A program made the translations under genes and the position numbers. 64,000 bases of DNA from JACPYM01 sp031423495 (lineage in GTDB: Bacteria > Acidobacteriota > Blastocatellia > RBC074), in contig JANPFP010000168.1 in assembly GCA_031423495.1 (NCBI GenBank), positions 5,744 through 69,743 on the forward strand, in the 5' to 3' direction. Under the pieces are notes generated by a model, which saw only the letters and a list, made by a program, of their open reading frames with translations, was not told the origin of the DNA and searched no databases. This document shows positions 46,631-54,898 of this stretch, piece after piece; within the stretch, counting starts at the first letter, position 1; each line of letters opens with the position of its first letter.

Positions 46631-48088
46631 TTAACCGCAAACCAATTTCACCAGCGTACGCACGCCCACCGCTGTCGGCCCGATGCCGAGGTGCGATTTT
46701 TTGCTGTCGTTCCACGCCGTACCCGCGATGTCCAGATGTGCCCACGGCGTTTCTTCGACAAACTCACGGATGAAATACGCGCCCGTGATCGTACCGGCTT
46801 TGCGTCCACCTACGTTTTTGATGTCGGCGATTTCAGATTTGATTTGTTCGCGGTATTCCTTGTCCAAAGGCAGTTGCCAATATTTCTCGCCCGTGGCTTT
46901 ACCCGCCGCGATGATGGCGTCAACCCATTCCTGATTGTTGCCGAGAATGGCGACGTAAACATCGCCGAGCGCAATCGAAACCGCGCCGGTCAGCGTGGCG
47001 AGGTCTACGATCTTGGTCGCGCCGAGCTTGCGCGCGTATGCCACCGCGTCGGCCAGAATCAAGCGGCCTTCGGCGTCGGTGTTGATGACTTCGATGGTCT
47101 TGCCGGTCATAGCTGTGACTACGTCGCCGGGACGTTGGGCCTTGCCGCCGGGCATATTTTCAACGGCGGGTACGATGCCGAGAACGTTGACGTTCGGCTT
47201 GAGCTGCGCAATCGCGCGCATCGCCGCAATCGTCGTGGCGCCGCCCGCCATGTCGTATTTCATCTTCTCCATACCATCAGCCGGTTTGATCGAAATGCCG
47301 CCCGTGTCGAAGGTCACGCCCTTGCCGACAATCGCAATCGTCTCATCTGAAGCGGTCGCGGGCTTGTAAGTCATCACGATCAAGCGCGGAGGCTCAACGC
47401 TGCCTTGCGCTACGCCCAGCAACGAACCCATGCCTAGTTCACGCATCTGCGCCTCATCGAGTGCTTCAAAGCCCAAGCCGTAAGTCTTGGCGACTTCTTC
47501 GGCCTTCGCGGCCAATGCCAGCGGCGTCATGATGTTGCTCGGTTCGTTGATGATGTCGCGCCCGTAATTCGCAGCTTCGGCAATGATCTCGCCGCGTTCG
47601 AGTCCGCCGATGACGGCATCGCTGTTTTCGCCCACCAGCGTATAAGTTTCGAGCAACGAATCTTCTTTGTCTTTCGTGTGGTATTTGTCTGGATCGAAGA
47701 GCGACCACAGCGCGCCTTCCGCAGCGGCTTGCGCGTGCGCGTCATCGCGCAAAAGAAACGCCACGTGACGGGCTTTCTTTTTGCGCAAACTGCGCGCCGC
47801 CGTGCCTGCCAACTTGCGCGTAGTGTTGGCATCGGCTTCGTCTTTTTTCCCTGCGCCCAGCAACAGCAAGCGGCGCGCTTTGAACGCACCCGGATTCGGC
47901 AGGTAGGCCGTCTCGCCCGACTTGCCGATGAATTCGCCCGTCGCCATCAACGACGCCAGCGTACCGCCGCTGCGCATATCTAACTCCGTCAGCCAGCCTT
48001 CCTGATAAGACTCGCCTTCATAAATGACGACGGCCAGTGCGTCGCACTCTATGTCAAAGTATTTCTGTAAACTCGCTTTGATTTGCAT
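46631..48088 (-). CDS. pepA: Leucyl aminopeptidase (M17)
   Basis: A 485-residue cytosolic di-metal aminopeptidase that removes N-terminal residues from peptides; in some bacteria it also binds DNA in Xer recombination. The metal and catalytic motifs are clear: VGKGVTFDTGGISIKP near residue 255, KMKYDMAGG, and NTDAEGRLILADA near 335, with NMPGGKAQRPGDVV between them. Length is standard. CAGGAG just upstream of the ATG supports the start. It is downstream of DUF2442 and smpB in the same orientation. Confidence 0.96.
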   Translation of the reverse strand: MQIKASLQKYFDIECDALAVVIYEGESYQEGWLTELDMRSGGTLASLMATGEFIGKSGETAYLPNPGAFKARRLLLLGAGKKDEADANTTRKLAGTAARSLRKKKARHVAFLLRDDAHAQAAAEGALWSLFDPDKYHTKDKEDSLLETYTLVGENSDAVIGGLERGEIIAEAANYGRDIINEPSNIMTPLALAAKAEEVAKTYGLGFEALDEAQMRELGMGSLLGVAQGSVEPPRLIVMTYKPATASDETIAIVGKGVTFDTGGISIKPADGMEKMKYDMAGGATTIAAMRAIAQLKPNVNVLGIVPAVENMPGGKAQRPGDVVTAMTGKTIEVINTDAEGRLILADAVAYARKLGATKIVDLATLTGAVSIALGDVYVAILGNNQEWVDAIIAAGKATGEKYWQLPLDKEYREQIKSEIADIKNVGGRKAGTITGAYFIREFVEETPWAHLDIAGTAWNDSKKSHLGIGPTAVGVRTLVKLVCG

Positions 48089-48111
48089 TCATGCTCCTGA
48101 AAAATTTGTAT

Positions 48112-48501
48112 TTATGCTCCGACACTTTTTCTTTTGAGTGTAGTGGTTACCAGCTTTGATTTGCTTTGTTTGCTTTGCGCCAATTCGCGCATCCACTTGG
48201 GCGAACCGAACACGCCCATCATCAATGACGGAAGATTGAAATCTGCATCCAGACGAGGCCAACGCAAACCGCTGCCCGAAGGCGTCACCATTACTTCAGA
48301 CAACGCTGATGTTGTTGCGCCAGCCAAGCCCTCCGCTAATTCAGCGGGAAAGATAAAGGTCGTTCCGTTGTGCAATTCCACCACAATGCGCCGCGAGCGC
48401 CGATCATAACGCGCCGATTTGGCGCGCGGCTCAATCGCATCTGCGCGTGCAGCAGCGCGCACTGCCGCCGCATATTCTTGATCGAAAGTTCGCTTGACCA
48501 T
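48112..48501 (-). CDS. DUF2442 domain protein
   Basis: A 129-residue protein. Residues about 28-95 fit DUF2442: ARYDRRSRRIVVELHNGTTF with FIFPAELAEGL and GSGLRWPRLDADFNLPSLM. The family is small, often encoded with DUF4160 proteins, and sometimes assigned to toxin-antitoxin-like pairs; no DUF4160 gene is present here. The start codon overlaps the smpB stop by one base (TAATG), which couples it to smpB. The basic C-terminus (KLVTTTLKRKSVGA) is beyond the domain. Function unknown. Confidence 0.82.
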   Translation of the reverse strand: MVKRTFDQEYAAAVRAAARADAIEPRAKSARYDRRSRRIVVELHNGTTFIFPAELAEGLAGATTSALSEVMVTPSGSGLRWPRLDADFNLPSLMMGVFGSPKWMRELAQSKQSKSKLVTTTLKRKSVGA

Positions 48502-48974
48502 TACTGATTCCGAAACTTCAGCGCCGCGCGTGCTTCGCGTTCCTGCGATTTCTTGGCATCGTCTTCACGTTTGTCGTGCAGCTTTTTGCCGCGCGCTACG
48601 CCGAGCTCGCATTTGATGAGATTGCCTTTGAAATAAAGTTTGGTCGGCACAACCGTCAAGCCCTTCTCTTTGATTTTCGATTGCAGCTTGATGATTTCGC
48701 GCTTGTGCAACAACAGGCGGCGCGCGCGTACCGGGTCATGATTCTGGCGGTTGCCGCCTTGCGAGTAATGACTGATGTGCGCGTTGAGCAGCACGGCTTC
48801 ACCGTCTTTAACCAGCGCGTAAGCCTCTTTCAGATTGACCATTCCGTTGCGAATGGATTTCACCTCAGTGCCTACCAGTTGAATGCCTACTTCATAAGTC
48901 TCAAGAATGTGGTAGTTGTGATAAGCCTCTTTATTGGTCGTTATGATTTTGAATTCGTTTGTTTTATCGGCCAT
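48501..48974 (-). CDS. smpB: SsrA-binding protein
   Basis: A 157-residue RNA-binding protein that delivers tmRNA to stalled ribosomes in trans-translation. The OB-fold signature is clear: EFKIITTNKEAYHNYHILETYE, GIQLVGTEVKSIRNGMVNLK, then LNAHISHYSQGG. The basic C-terminal tail (ARGKKLHDKREDDAKKSQER) enters the decoding channel. Length is standard. The tmRNA gene is not visible in this window. The gene is 25 bp downstream of gpsA in the same orientation. Confidence 0.97.
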   Translation of the reverse strand: MADKTNEFKIITTNKEAYHNYHILETYEVGIQLVGTEVKSIRNGMVNLKEAYALVKDGEAVLLNAHISHYSQGGNRQNHDPVRARRLLLHKREIIKLQSKIKEKGLTVVPTKLYFKGNLIKCELGVARGKKLHDKREDDAKKSQEREARAALKFRNQ

Positions 48975-48999
48975 GCAACTACGTTTCCGTTATGTGGAT

Positions 49000-50031
49000 T
49001 TATTCTGCTTTCAACGGACGTTCCATCAGTTCCGTCACCAGCGCGCGCGGTGTTTTGCCTTCATACAACATTTGATAAACGCCAGTCGTGATGGGCATCG
49101 TAACGCCTAAGCGCGCTGCCAATGCGTAAGCGGCTTGCGCGGTTTTGACGCCTTCGGCGACTTCGTGCATCTCGTTCAAAATATCATGCAACGTGCGTCC
49201 GCGTCCGAGTTCAAGACCTACGCGGCGGTTGCGCGAGAGTTCGCCGAAACAAGTCAACACGAGATCGCCCAAGCCTGCCAGCCCCGCGAGCGTTTCGGGC
49301 TTGCCGCCCATCGTAACCGCAAGTCGCGTCATTTCAGCCAGTCCGCGCGTGACGAGCGCCGCCGCGCTATTGTAGCCCAGCCCCAGCCCGTTCACCGCGC
49401 CGACAGCAATCGCCATCACGTTTTTGAGCGCGCCGCTGATTTCTACGCCGGTTACGTCGTCGTTCGTATAGATGCGCAAGCGCCGCGAAGACAGTGCGGC
49501 TTGTACGGCTGTCGCTGCCTCGGCGTCAGTCGAAGCCGCGACCAGCGCGCACGGCTGATCCTGCGCGACTTCTAGCGCGAAGCTCGGCCCCGACAACATC
49601 ACGTAACGCACTGCGCCTAAAACTTCGTGCGCGATTTGGCTAATACATTTTTGCGAATGGGTTTCAATGCCTTTGCTCGCATTGACGATGATGGCGTTGG
49701 CGTTCAAGTGCAGTTGCATCTGTTGATAAACCGCGCGGCAAGCGTGTGAAGGTACGACGGTCAAAATGATTTCAGCTTCACGCAAAGCCACAGCCATTTC
49801 GTTTGTGACGGTCACGTTATCAGGCAAAGCAAAACCCGCGAGATATTTTTTATTCTCGCGTTCGCGTTGCAACTCGACGGCGAACTCTGCGTGATGCGCC
49901 CACAGCGTGACGCGATGGTTGGTGCGTGCTGCGGCGAGCGCGAGCGTCGTACCCCAACTGCCTGCCCCGATGACGGCGAGATTGCGGATTGCGGATTGCG
50001 GATTGCGGATTGGTGGAGCGTTAGAACTCAT
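49000..50031 (-). CDS. gpsA: NAD(P)-dependent glycerol-3-phosphate dehydrogenase with repeat-encoded N-terminus
   Basis: A 343-residue cytosolic enzyme that reduces dihydroxyacetone phosphate to sn-glycerol 3-phosphate for phospholipids. The Rossmann motif VIGAGSWGTTLA lies at about residue 20. Other landmarks are NASKGIE, SGPSFALEVA, and GALKNVMAIAVGAVNGLGLG with the catalytic Lys. The start at 50031 overlaps the plsY stop (ATGA). The first 17 residues are unusual: a heptamer DNA repeat encodes an IRNPQSA unit repeated, which displaces the family's usual MxxxAVIGAG start. It is followed by smpB. Confidence 0.96.
   Translation of the reverse strand: MSSNAPPIRNPQSAIRNLAVIGAGSWGTTLALAAARTNHRVTLWAHHAEFAVELQRERENKKYLAGFALPDNVTVTNEMAVALREAEIILTVVPSHACRAVYQQMQLHLNANAIIVNASKGIETHSQKCISQIAHEVLGAVRYVMLSGPSFALEVAQDQPCALVAASTDAEAATAVQAALSSRRLRIYTNDDVTGVEISGALKNVMAIAVGAVNGLGLGYNSAAALVTRGLAEMTRLAVTMGGKPETLAGLAGLGDLVLTCFGELSRNRRVGLELGRGRTLHDILNEMHEVAEGVKTAQAAYALAARLGVTMPITTGVYQMLYEGKTPRALVTELMERPLKAE
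49981..50011. repeat. gpsA: Heptamer tandem repeat (ATTGCGG)4.4 inside gpsA
   Basis: Four exact units plus three bases lie within the 5' end of the gpsA reading frame. Because 7 bp units shift frame each copy, 21 bp encodes the 7-residue period IRNPQSA. Confidence 0.9.
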
Positions 50032-50642
50032 TTTGCGCCGAACTTATTTTCTTTTCCCGCCATCAACCGCTGAATGTTTTCGTGATGCTTGGCAATGATG
50101 ATCGCAGCCGCCGCGACCAACGCAGCCAACGTCGCCGCAAAGCCCGTCATTGGCGCTACGCCAAAATGCTGTATCGCCGCCCAAAGCGGAATCGAAGCCG
50201 CCGCCACCACTGAACCCAGCGACACATAGCGCGTCAGCCAAAAGAGCAGCGCGAATACGGCAAACGCGCCGAACGTAGCCCACGGCACGATGACGGCGAA
50301 TACGCCGAGGCCGGTGGCTACGCCTTTGCCCGCTTTGAATTTCAACCATACGGGGAAGCAATGCCCTACGACGGCTAAGACGGCTGCGCCTGCGACGATC
50401 CATTCATTGCCGCCCAACCAACGCGCTGCCCACACTGCCGCCGCTCCTTTCAACGCATCCAGCACGAGCGTAGCGATCCCTACGCCTTTGCCCGCCTTGC
50501 GCGAAACGTTCGTTGCGCCCGTGCCTCCGCTGCCGACGGCGCGAATGTCGTCACCGCTTTTGAGCTTGACCAGCAGATAGCCGAAGGGAATCGAACCGAG
50601 CAGGTAAGCAAGTGCCAAAATCACGATTTCGTTGGGAGTCAT
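50028..50642 (-). CDS. plsY: Glycerol-3-phosphate acyltransferase
   Basis: A 204-residue inner-membrane enzyme that acylates glycerol 3-phosphate from acyl phosphate, the first step of phospholipid synthesis in most bacteria. The three conserved motifs are visible: GSIPFGYLL with a following GxGGxGATN pattern (SGGTGATNVSR), GHCFPVWLKFKAGKGVATGLG, and a later helix with SLGSVVAA. The ATG at 50642 is preferred to the frame's upstream start at 50705, giving the normal length. The stop overlaps the gpsA start, so substrate producer and consumer are translated together. Confidence 0.95.
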   Translation of the reverse strand: MTPNEIVILALAYLLGSIPFGYLLVKLKSGDDIRAVGSGGTGATNVSRKAGKGVGIATLVLDALKGAAAVWAARWLGGNEWIVAGAAVLAVVGHCFPVWLKFKAGKGVATGLGVFAVIVPWATFGAFAVFALLFWLTRYVSLGSVVAAASIPLWAAIQHFGVAPMTGFAATLAALVAAAAIIIAKHHENIQRLMAGKENKFGAK

Positions 50643-50705
50643 AAGCAAGCCTTGCGATTGGTTTGAGAGCAGCAACATACCCGACAGTCCGTTGAGTCTC
50701 AACAA

Positions 50706-51023
50706 GTTGCGAGGCGGTAAAATTTACATCTTCGCAAACGGCAGCGTCCCGGCTATACTGCGCCGCGTTGTTCGTCGTTGCACCACTGCTTCGAACTTCC
50801 TGCCCCGAAAAGAAAGCCAGCGCCCTACTGGCTGAAACATCTCAAAAATTTCGACTCATCATCCCGAGGCGCTTCTTCTCACCTTAAGCGTTTGTGAGTT
50901 GGCTTGCCGCAAGCAGCCCAAAACCTACTCTCCCAACCTGCATCCCAGGCTTGCGTAAACCCTAACTGTCTTCGCGCGGCTGCTCGTGCGTGCGAAGGCG
51001 TATGCAATGCAGCACTGGTGCTT
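50706..51023. other. Divergent spacer upstream of the beta-helix gene
   Basis: About 320 bp between plsY and the beta-helix gene. A short 6 bp hairpin (AGCCAG/CTGGCT) lies near 50815-50835. No promoter or gene is convincing; the in-frame extension of the next gene back to 50904 looks non-coding. Confidence 0.4.
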
Positions 51024-53288
51024 ATGAAATCCTTATTGTCTCTCTGCGTGTTGGCGGCGTGCGTGATCGCGTCGGCAGCGCAAACCCCCATCACTGATTC
51101 ACGGCTTTATGCCATTGGCAACCCCACGCTCACCGATATTTGGGTAGACCCCGTCAACGGCAACGACAGCAACAGCGGTGCGACGCGCGCGCTGGCGATG
51201 AAAACGGTACGTGCCGCTTGGAACCTTACGCCGCGCGGCGTGACGCTCACGACGACGGGCTATCGCATCTTGCTCTTACCGGGCACGTATGCTGCCGCCG
51301 GATTGCCGAATTATTGGGAGTTGCGTTATGGCACGCCGCAATTTCCCGTCATCCTGCAAGCGGCAGAAGGGCGCAACACGGTGACGATTGCGCATTACCT
51401 GAATGTTTTTGATTGCCGCTACACCTATTTTATAGATTTGAACGTCGCGCCCGATCCTCCGGCTTTTAACTTCCATCTCGAACGCGGCGATCACGTGCTG
51501 TTGCGCGGCATGAAATTCGACGGGCAACGCATGACTTCGCAAACCGTCAAGCTCAATAACTCGCAATATGTTTACGTAGAGCAATGCGACATCGGCTACG
51601 CCACTGGCACGCCGCTGGATATTGTCGCGGTGCAATACGGACACGCCATCGGCAATCGCATTCACGACGGCGGCAATTGGGCGATGTTCGTCAAGGGCGG
51701 CTCGGCTTATTGGCTGGTCGAAGGCAACGAACTTTTTAACGCGCCGCGCGGCGGATTTTCAGCGGGACAATACACCGGCTTTGAATACCTCGACGCGCCG
51801 TGGGTGCATTACGAGGCTTATGACATCAAGTTCGTCAACAACGTGATTCACGATACGACGGGTTGCGGAATGGCTGTGCAAGGCGGATACAACATCCTGC
51901 TCGCGCACAACACTCTTTATCGCACCGGCAGCGAAAATGCGCTGGTCGAAATGTTGCACGGCAATCGCGTTTGCAGCGGCAACACGGCGGCTTGCGCGCA
52001 ACAGCAAGCGCGCGGCGGATGGGGTACGGCCAGCACGAGCGACGTTCACAACCTGCCCAGTCGCAACGTATTCATTTATAACAATCTGATTTACAACCCG
52101 GCGGGCATACAAAGCCGCTGGATGCATATTTTGGTACGCGGGCCGCAAGGCGTTTTCGCGGGATCGAATATTGCTGGCCCCGCAACGCTCGATCAAAACC
52201 TGCAAGTACGCGGCAACCTGATCTGGAACGGCCCGGCGAATCATGCGCTGGGCATCGAAGACAGCGCGCAAGGCTGCCAGCCGTCGAACCCAACCTGCAA
52301 CGCGACGCAACTGCGCGCCGACAACACGATCAATTCCGTTGAGCCGCAACTGACCAATCCGGCGAATGGCGAATACCTGCCGCGCACGGGCAGCAACGTA
52401 CTGACGGCGCGTGCTTTTGCGATTCCCGATTTCACGTGGACTGATGCGCCGGGCTGGCCGAGTGTGCCGGCGGGCAACTTGCGCAATGCGGTGACGCGCG
52501 ATGCCAACAATCAACCGCGCAATGCGGTGAGTCTGCCCGGAGCTTTTGTGCCGGTGCGCGTGCCGTTGGTTGCCGCCATTGTTTCAGCGGCGAGCTATGA
52601 CGGTTCAGCCGTGGCAGCCGGTTCGATTGCGACCGCGTTCGGTACGCGGTTGGCGATGACGACGCAGGTTTCGTCGCAAATCCCCTTGCCGACTACGTTG
52701 GGTGGTACGACGGTGACGACGCGTGACAGCGCGGGCGTAGAGCGTCTCGCCTCGTTGTTTTTCGTAGCGCCTACGCAAATCAATTTTCAGCTTCCGCCTG
52801 AAATGGCTTATGGCGCGGCGACGGTCACGATCAACAGCAGCGACGGTTCGCTCTCGGCGGGTGCGCTGAACGTCGTGGCGGTCGCGCCTGCGCTTTTCAC
52901 CGTCAACGCCAGCGGCAACGGACTCGCTGCCGCCGTGGCCTTGCGCGTAAAGGCTGATGGCTCGCAAAGCTACGAACCGATTGTGCGCTATGACCTGGCG
53001 CAAAGCAGCTTCGTACCGATCCCGCTCGATGTGAATGTACCGAACGAAAACGTCTATTTGATTTTGTTCGGTACAGGTTTGCGCGCGCGTTCGGCTCTGA
53101 CGAACGTGACCATAACTTTGGGCGGTACGTCAGCCAACGCGCTTTACGCCGGACTGAGCAATGGCCTGGTGGGCGTAGACCAAGTGAACATTGCCTTACC
53201 ACGTAATTTGGCCGGACGCGGCGATCTCACGGTGAGTTTGTCGGCGGATGGCAAAACGGCGAATGAGGTGCGCGTACGGGTGAAATAA
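51024..53288 (+). CDS. Exported parallel beta-helix protein with TIGR03437-type C-terminal domain
   Basis: A 754-residue exported protein. A signal peptide (MKSLLSLCVLAACVIASAAQ) precedes a DUF1565-like start (DIWVDPVNGNDSNSGATRALAMKT). A right-handed parallel beta-helix follows (about 90-480: GHAIGNRIHDGGNWAMFVKGG, NNVIHDTTGCGMAVQGGYN), a fold common in polysaccharide lyases and adhesins. The last 230 residues match the Solibacter-type TIGR03437 domain (AGSIATAFGTRL, FFVAPTQINFQLP, VPNENVYLILFGTGLR), which is largely confined to Acidobacteria. The ATG at 51024 is preferred because the signal peptide follows directly. No lyase active site can be named. Confidence 0.9.
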   Translation: MKSLLSLCVLAACVIASAAQTPITDSRLYAIGNPTLTDIWVDPVNGNDSNSGATRALAMKTVRAAWNLTPRGVTLTTTGYRILLLPGTYAAAGLPNYWELRYGTPQFPVILQAAEGRNTVTIAHYLNVFDCRYTYFIDLNVAPDPPAFNFHLERGDHVLLRGMKFDGQRMTSQTVKLNNSQYVYVEQCDIGYATGTPLDIVAVQYGHAIGNRIHDGGNWAMFVKGGSAYWLVEGNELFNAPRGGFSAGQYTGFEYLDAPWVHYEAYDIKFVNNVIHDTTGCGMAVQGGYNILLAHNTLYRTGSENALVEMLHGNRVCSGNTAACAQQQARGGWGTASTSDVHNLPSRNVFIYNNLIYNPAGIQSRWMHILVRGPQGVFAGSNIAGPATLDQNLQVRGNLIWNGPANHALGIEDSAQGCQPSNPTCNATQLRADNTINSVEPQLTNPANGEYLPRTGSNVLTARAFAIPDFTWTDAPGWPSVPAGNLRNAVTRDANNQPRNAVSLPGAFVPVRVPLVAAIVSAASYDGSAVAAGSIATAFGTRLAMTTQVSSQIPLPTTLGGTTVTTRDSAGVERLASLFFVAPTQINFQLPPEMAYGAATVTINSSDGSLSAGALNVVAVAPALFTVNASGNGLAAAVALRVKADGSQSYEPIVRYDLAQSSFVPIPLDVNVPNENVYLILFGTGLRARSALTNVTITLGGTSANALYAGLSNGLVGVDQVNIALPRNLAGRGDLTVSLSADGKTANEVRVRVK

Positions 53289-53300
53289 AAAATCTGTTCA

Positions 53301-53362
53301 CGCAAAGACGCGAAGCCGCAAAGAGGACGTGCTTGTTCCTTTTGCGGCTTCGCGTCTTTGCG
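53301..53362. repeat. Perfect 22 bp inverted repeat (family C) between convergent genes
   Basis: Arms 53301-53322 and 53341-53362 are perfect inverted repeats with an 18 nt loop. Each arm is made of degenerate 8 bp units (CGCAAAGA, CGCGAAGC, CGCAAAGA). It sits 12 bp after the beta-helix gene stop and 19 bp from the VOC gene stop, so it can act as a transcription barrier for both. Confidence 0.85.
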
Positions 53363-53381
53363 CGAGCGGGTTTGCGTGAAT

Positions 53382-53753
53382 TTAAGCCGGACGCAATTCA
53401 ATCGTATTGCCATCGGGATCGCGCAGGAAAAGTTGTTTGTTGCCTGCGCGACCGCTGCCGTAACTCAGCGTCAAACCCATGGCTAAAAGTTGTTGCTCGA
53501 TGGCGTTTACGTCAGCGACGTTGAGCGCAATGTGACGGTCATGACGGGGGGGATCAGCGTGGCCGGGCATACCCGAGACGCTCATCAGATGCAGTTGAAG
53601 ACCGTTTTTTAAGTCGTACCACATGCCGTCAAAACCCATTTCAGGACGCGGCAGGGCTTGCAAGCCCAGCACGCCTTCATAAAATGCCGCAGCGCGCGCG
53701 ACATCGGTGACGAGAAAACCAGCGTGGTGAAATCCGTTGATCGTGATTGGCAT
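53382..53753 (-). CDS. VOC (glyoxalase/bleomycin-resistance) family protein
   Basis: A 123-residue single-domain protein of the vicinal oxygen chelate fold. The first beta-alpha-beta module has INGFHHAGFLVTDVARAAAFYEGVLGL with the metal-binding His. The second has HIALNVADVNAIEQQLLAMGL and ends with KQLFLRDPDGNTIELRP, where Glu completes the site. Family members isomerise or oxygenate small molecules or bind antibiotics. Which of these it does cannot be told. Converges on the beta-helix gene. Confidence 0.93.
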   Translation of the reverse strand: MPITINGFHHAGFLVTDVARAAAFYEGVLGLQALPRPEMGFDGMWYDLKNGLQLHLMSVSGMPGHADPPRHDRHIALNVADVNAIEQQLLAMGLTLSYGSGRAGNKQLFLRDPDGNTIELRPA

Positions 53754-53797
53754 GAACGTTTCCTTTTTGGTTTGGTGTTAAAGCGCAGCGATTCTGC

Positions 53798-53818
53798 AAT
53801 TTCAAATTTCAAATTTCA
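53798..53818. repeat. Heptamer tandem repeat (AATTTCA)3
   Basis: Three exact units lie 11 bp upstream of the dehydrogenase start codon, where a ribosome-binding site would be expected. They sit in the spacer between the divergent VOC and dehydrogenase genes. Confidence 0.8.
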
Positions 53819-53829
53819 AAAGCGAGAAA

Positions 53830-54855
53830 ATGATGACTACAGAAATCGGCTTCGGTTTGATCGGTGCGGGCATGATCGGCAAGGTACACGCCGAAGCTAT
53901 TCAATCGGTAACGGGTGCGCGGCTCGTCGCGGTGTGCGGACGCGATGGTGCCAAGACTGCTGAATTTGCCACGCGTTATGGCGCGACGGCTTATCACGAT
54001 TACGCGGCGTTTCTCGCGCATCCCGGCTTGCACGTCGTCAACGTATGCACGCCTTCGGGCTTGCACGCCGAACAAGGCATGGCCGCCGCGCGCGCGGGCA
54101 AACATGTACTCGTCGAGAAACCGATTGAGACGACGCTCGCGAAAGCCGATGCGCTGATTGCGGCTTGCGACGCGGCGAACGTGAAACTCGGCGTCATCTT
54201 TCAATCGCGCTTTCTGCCTGCGGTAAAACGCATCAAGCAGGCGCTCGAAGAAAACCGCTTGGGCAAATTGATGGTGTGTGACGCGGTGGTGAAATGGTAT
54301 CGCGCGCCTGAGTATTACGCCGACTCGTGGCACGGTACGCTCGCACTCGACGGCGGCGGCGCGCTCATCAATCAAGCCATTCATACTGTAGACCTGCTGC
54401 GCTGGTTCGCGGGACCAGTCGCCGAAGCCTTCGCTTTCAGAAATGCGCTGCGTTATCCCCACATCGAAGCCGAAGACACGCTGGTCGGTAGCCTGCGTTT
54501 CGTAAGTGGCGCATTGGGCGTGGTGCAGGCGACGACTTCGGTCAAGCCCGGTTTCAAGCGCCGCGTCGAACTCAGCGGCGAACGCGGTACGATCATTCTT
54601 GACGGCGATGCGATCAGCGTATGGGAGATTGACGGCGAACCATCTGCCGCCAGCAACGATGCGCAACTCACCGACGGCTCGGCTAATCCGGCGGCAATCT
54701 CGAACGTAGGCCATCGGCTGCAAATCGAAGATTTCTATCACGCCGTATGCGACAACCGCGCACCGCTGTTGGACGGACGCGCCGGACGAGCTTCGTTGGA
54801 AGTGGTGACGGCTTTGTATGAAGCAGCCAATGCGGGGCGGGTGATTACGTTGTAG
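53830..54855 (+). CDS. Gfo/Idh/MocA family oxidoreductase
   Basis: A 341-residue NAD(P)-dependent sugar or cyclitol dehydrogenase. The N-terminal Rossmann motif GFGLIGAGMIGKVHAEAI is followed by the family hallmark VEKPIETTLAKADALI with the catalytic Lys, and the C-terminal substrate-binding sheet. GGGALINQAIHTVDLLRWFAG holds the conserved His-x3-Asp. ATGs at 53830 and 53833 are equally possible, and the ribosome-binding site is weak. It is followed by a HAD phosphatase gene 43 bp downstream. Sugar substrate unknown. Confidence 0.93.
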   Translation: MMTTEIGFGLIGAGMIGKVHAEAIQSVTGARLVAVCGRDGAKTAEFATRYGATAYHDYAAFLAHPGLHVVNVCTPSGLHAEQGMAAARAGKHVLVEKPIETTLAKADALIAACDAANVKLGVIFQSRFLPAVKRIKQALEENRLGKLMVCDAVVKWYRAPEYYADSWHGTLALDGGGALINQAIHTVDLLRWFAGPVAEAFAFRNALRYPHIEAEDTLVGSLRFVSGALGVVQATTSVKPGFKRRVELSGERGTIILDGDAISVWEIDGEPSAASNDAQLTDGSANPAAISNVGHRLQIEDFYHAVCDNRAPLLDGRAGRASLEVVTALYEAANAGRVITL

Positions 54856-54898
54856 CCTGGAATGGCGTCTCGCAGCGTCTTTCGGCTATGCTCAGGCA

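Noticed and set aside
53809..54741. 310-codon minus-strand frame opposite the Gfo/Idh/MocA gene
   Set aside because: It is Arg-rich shadow sequence without a domain; the plus strand shows the Rossmann and EKP motifs.
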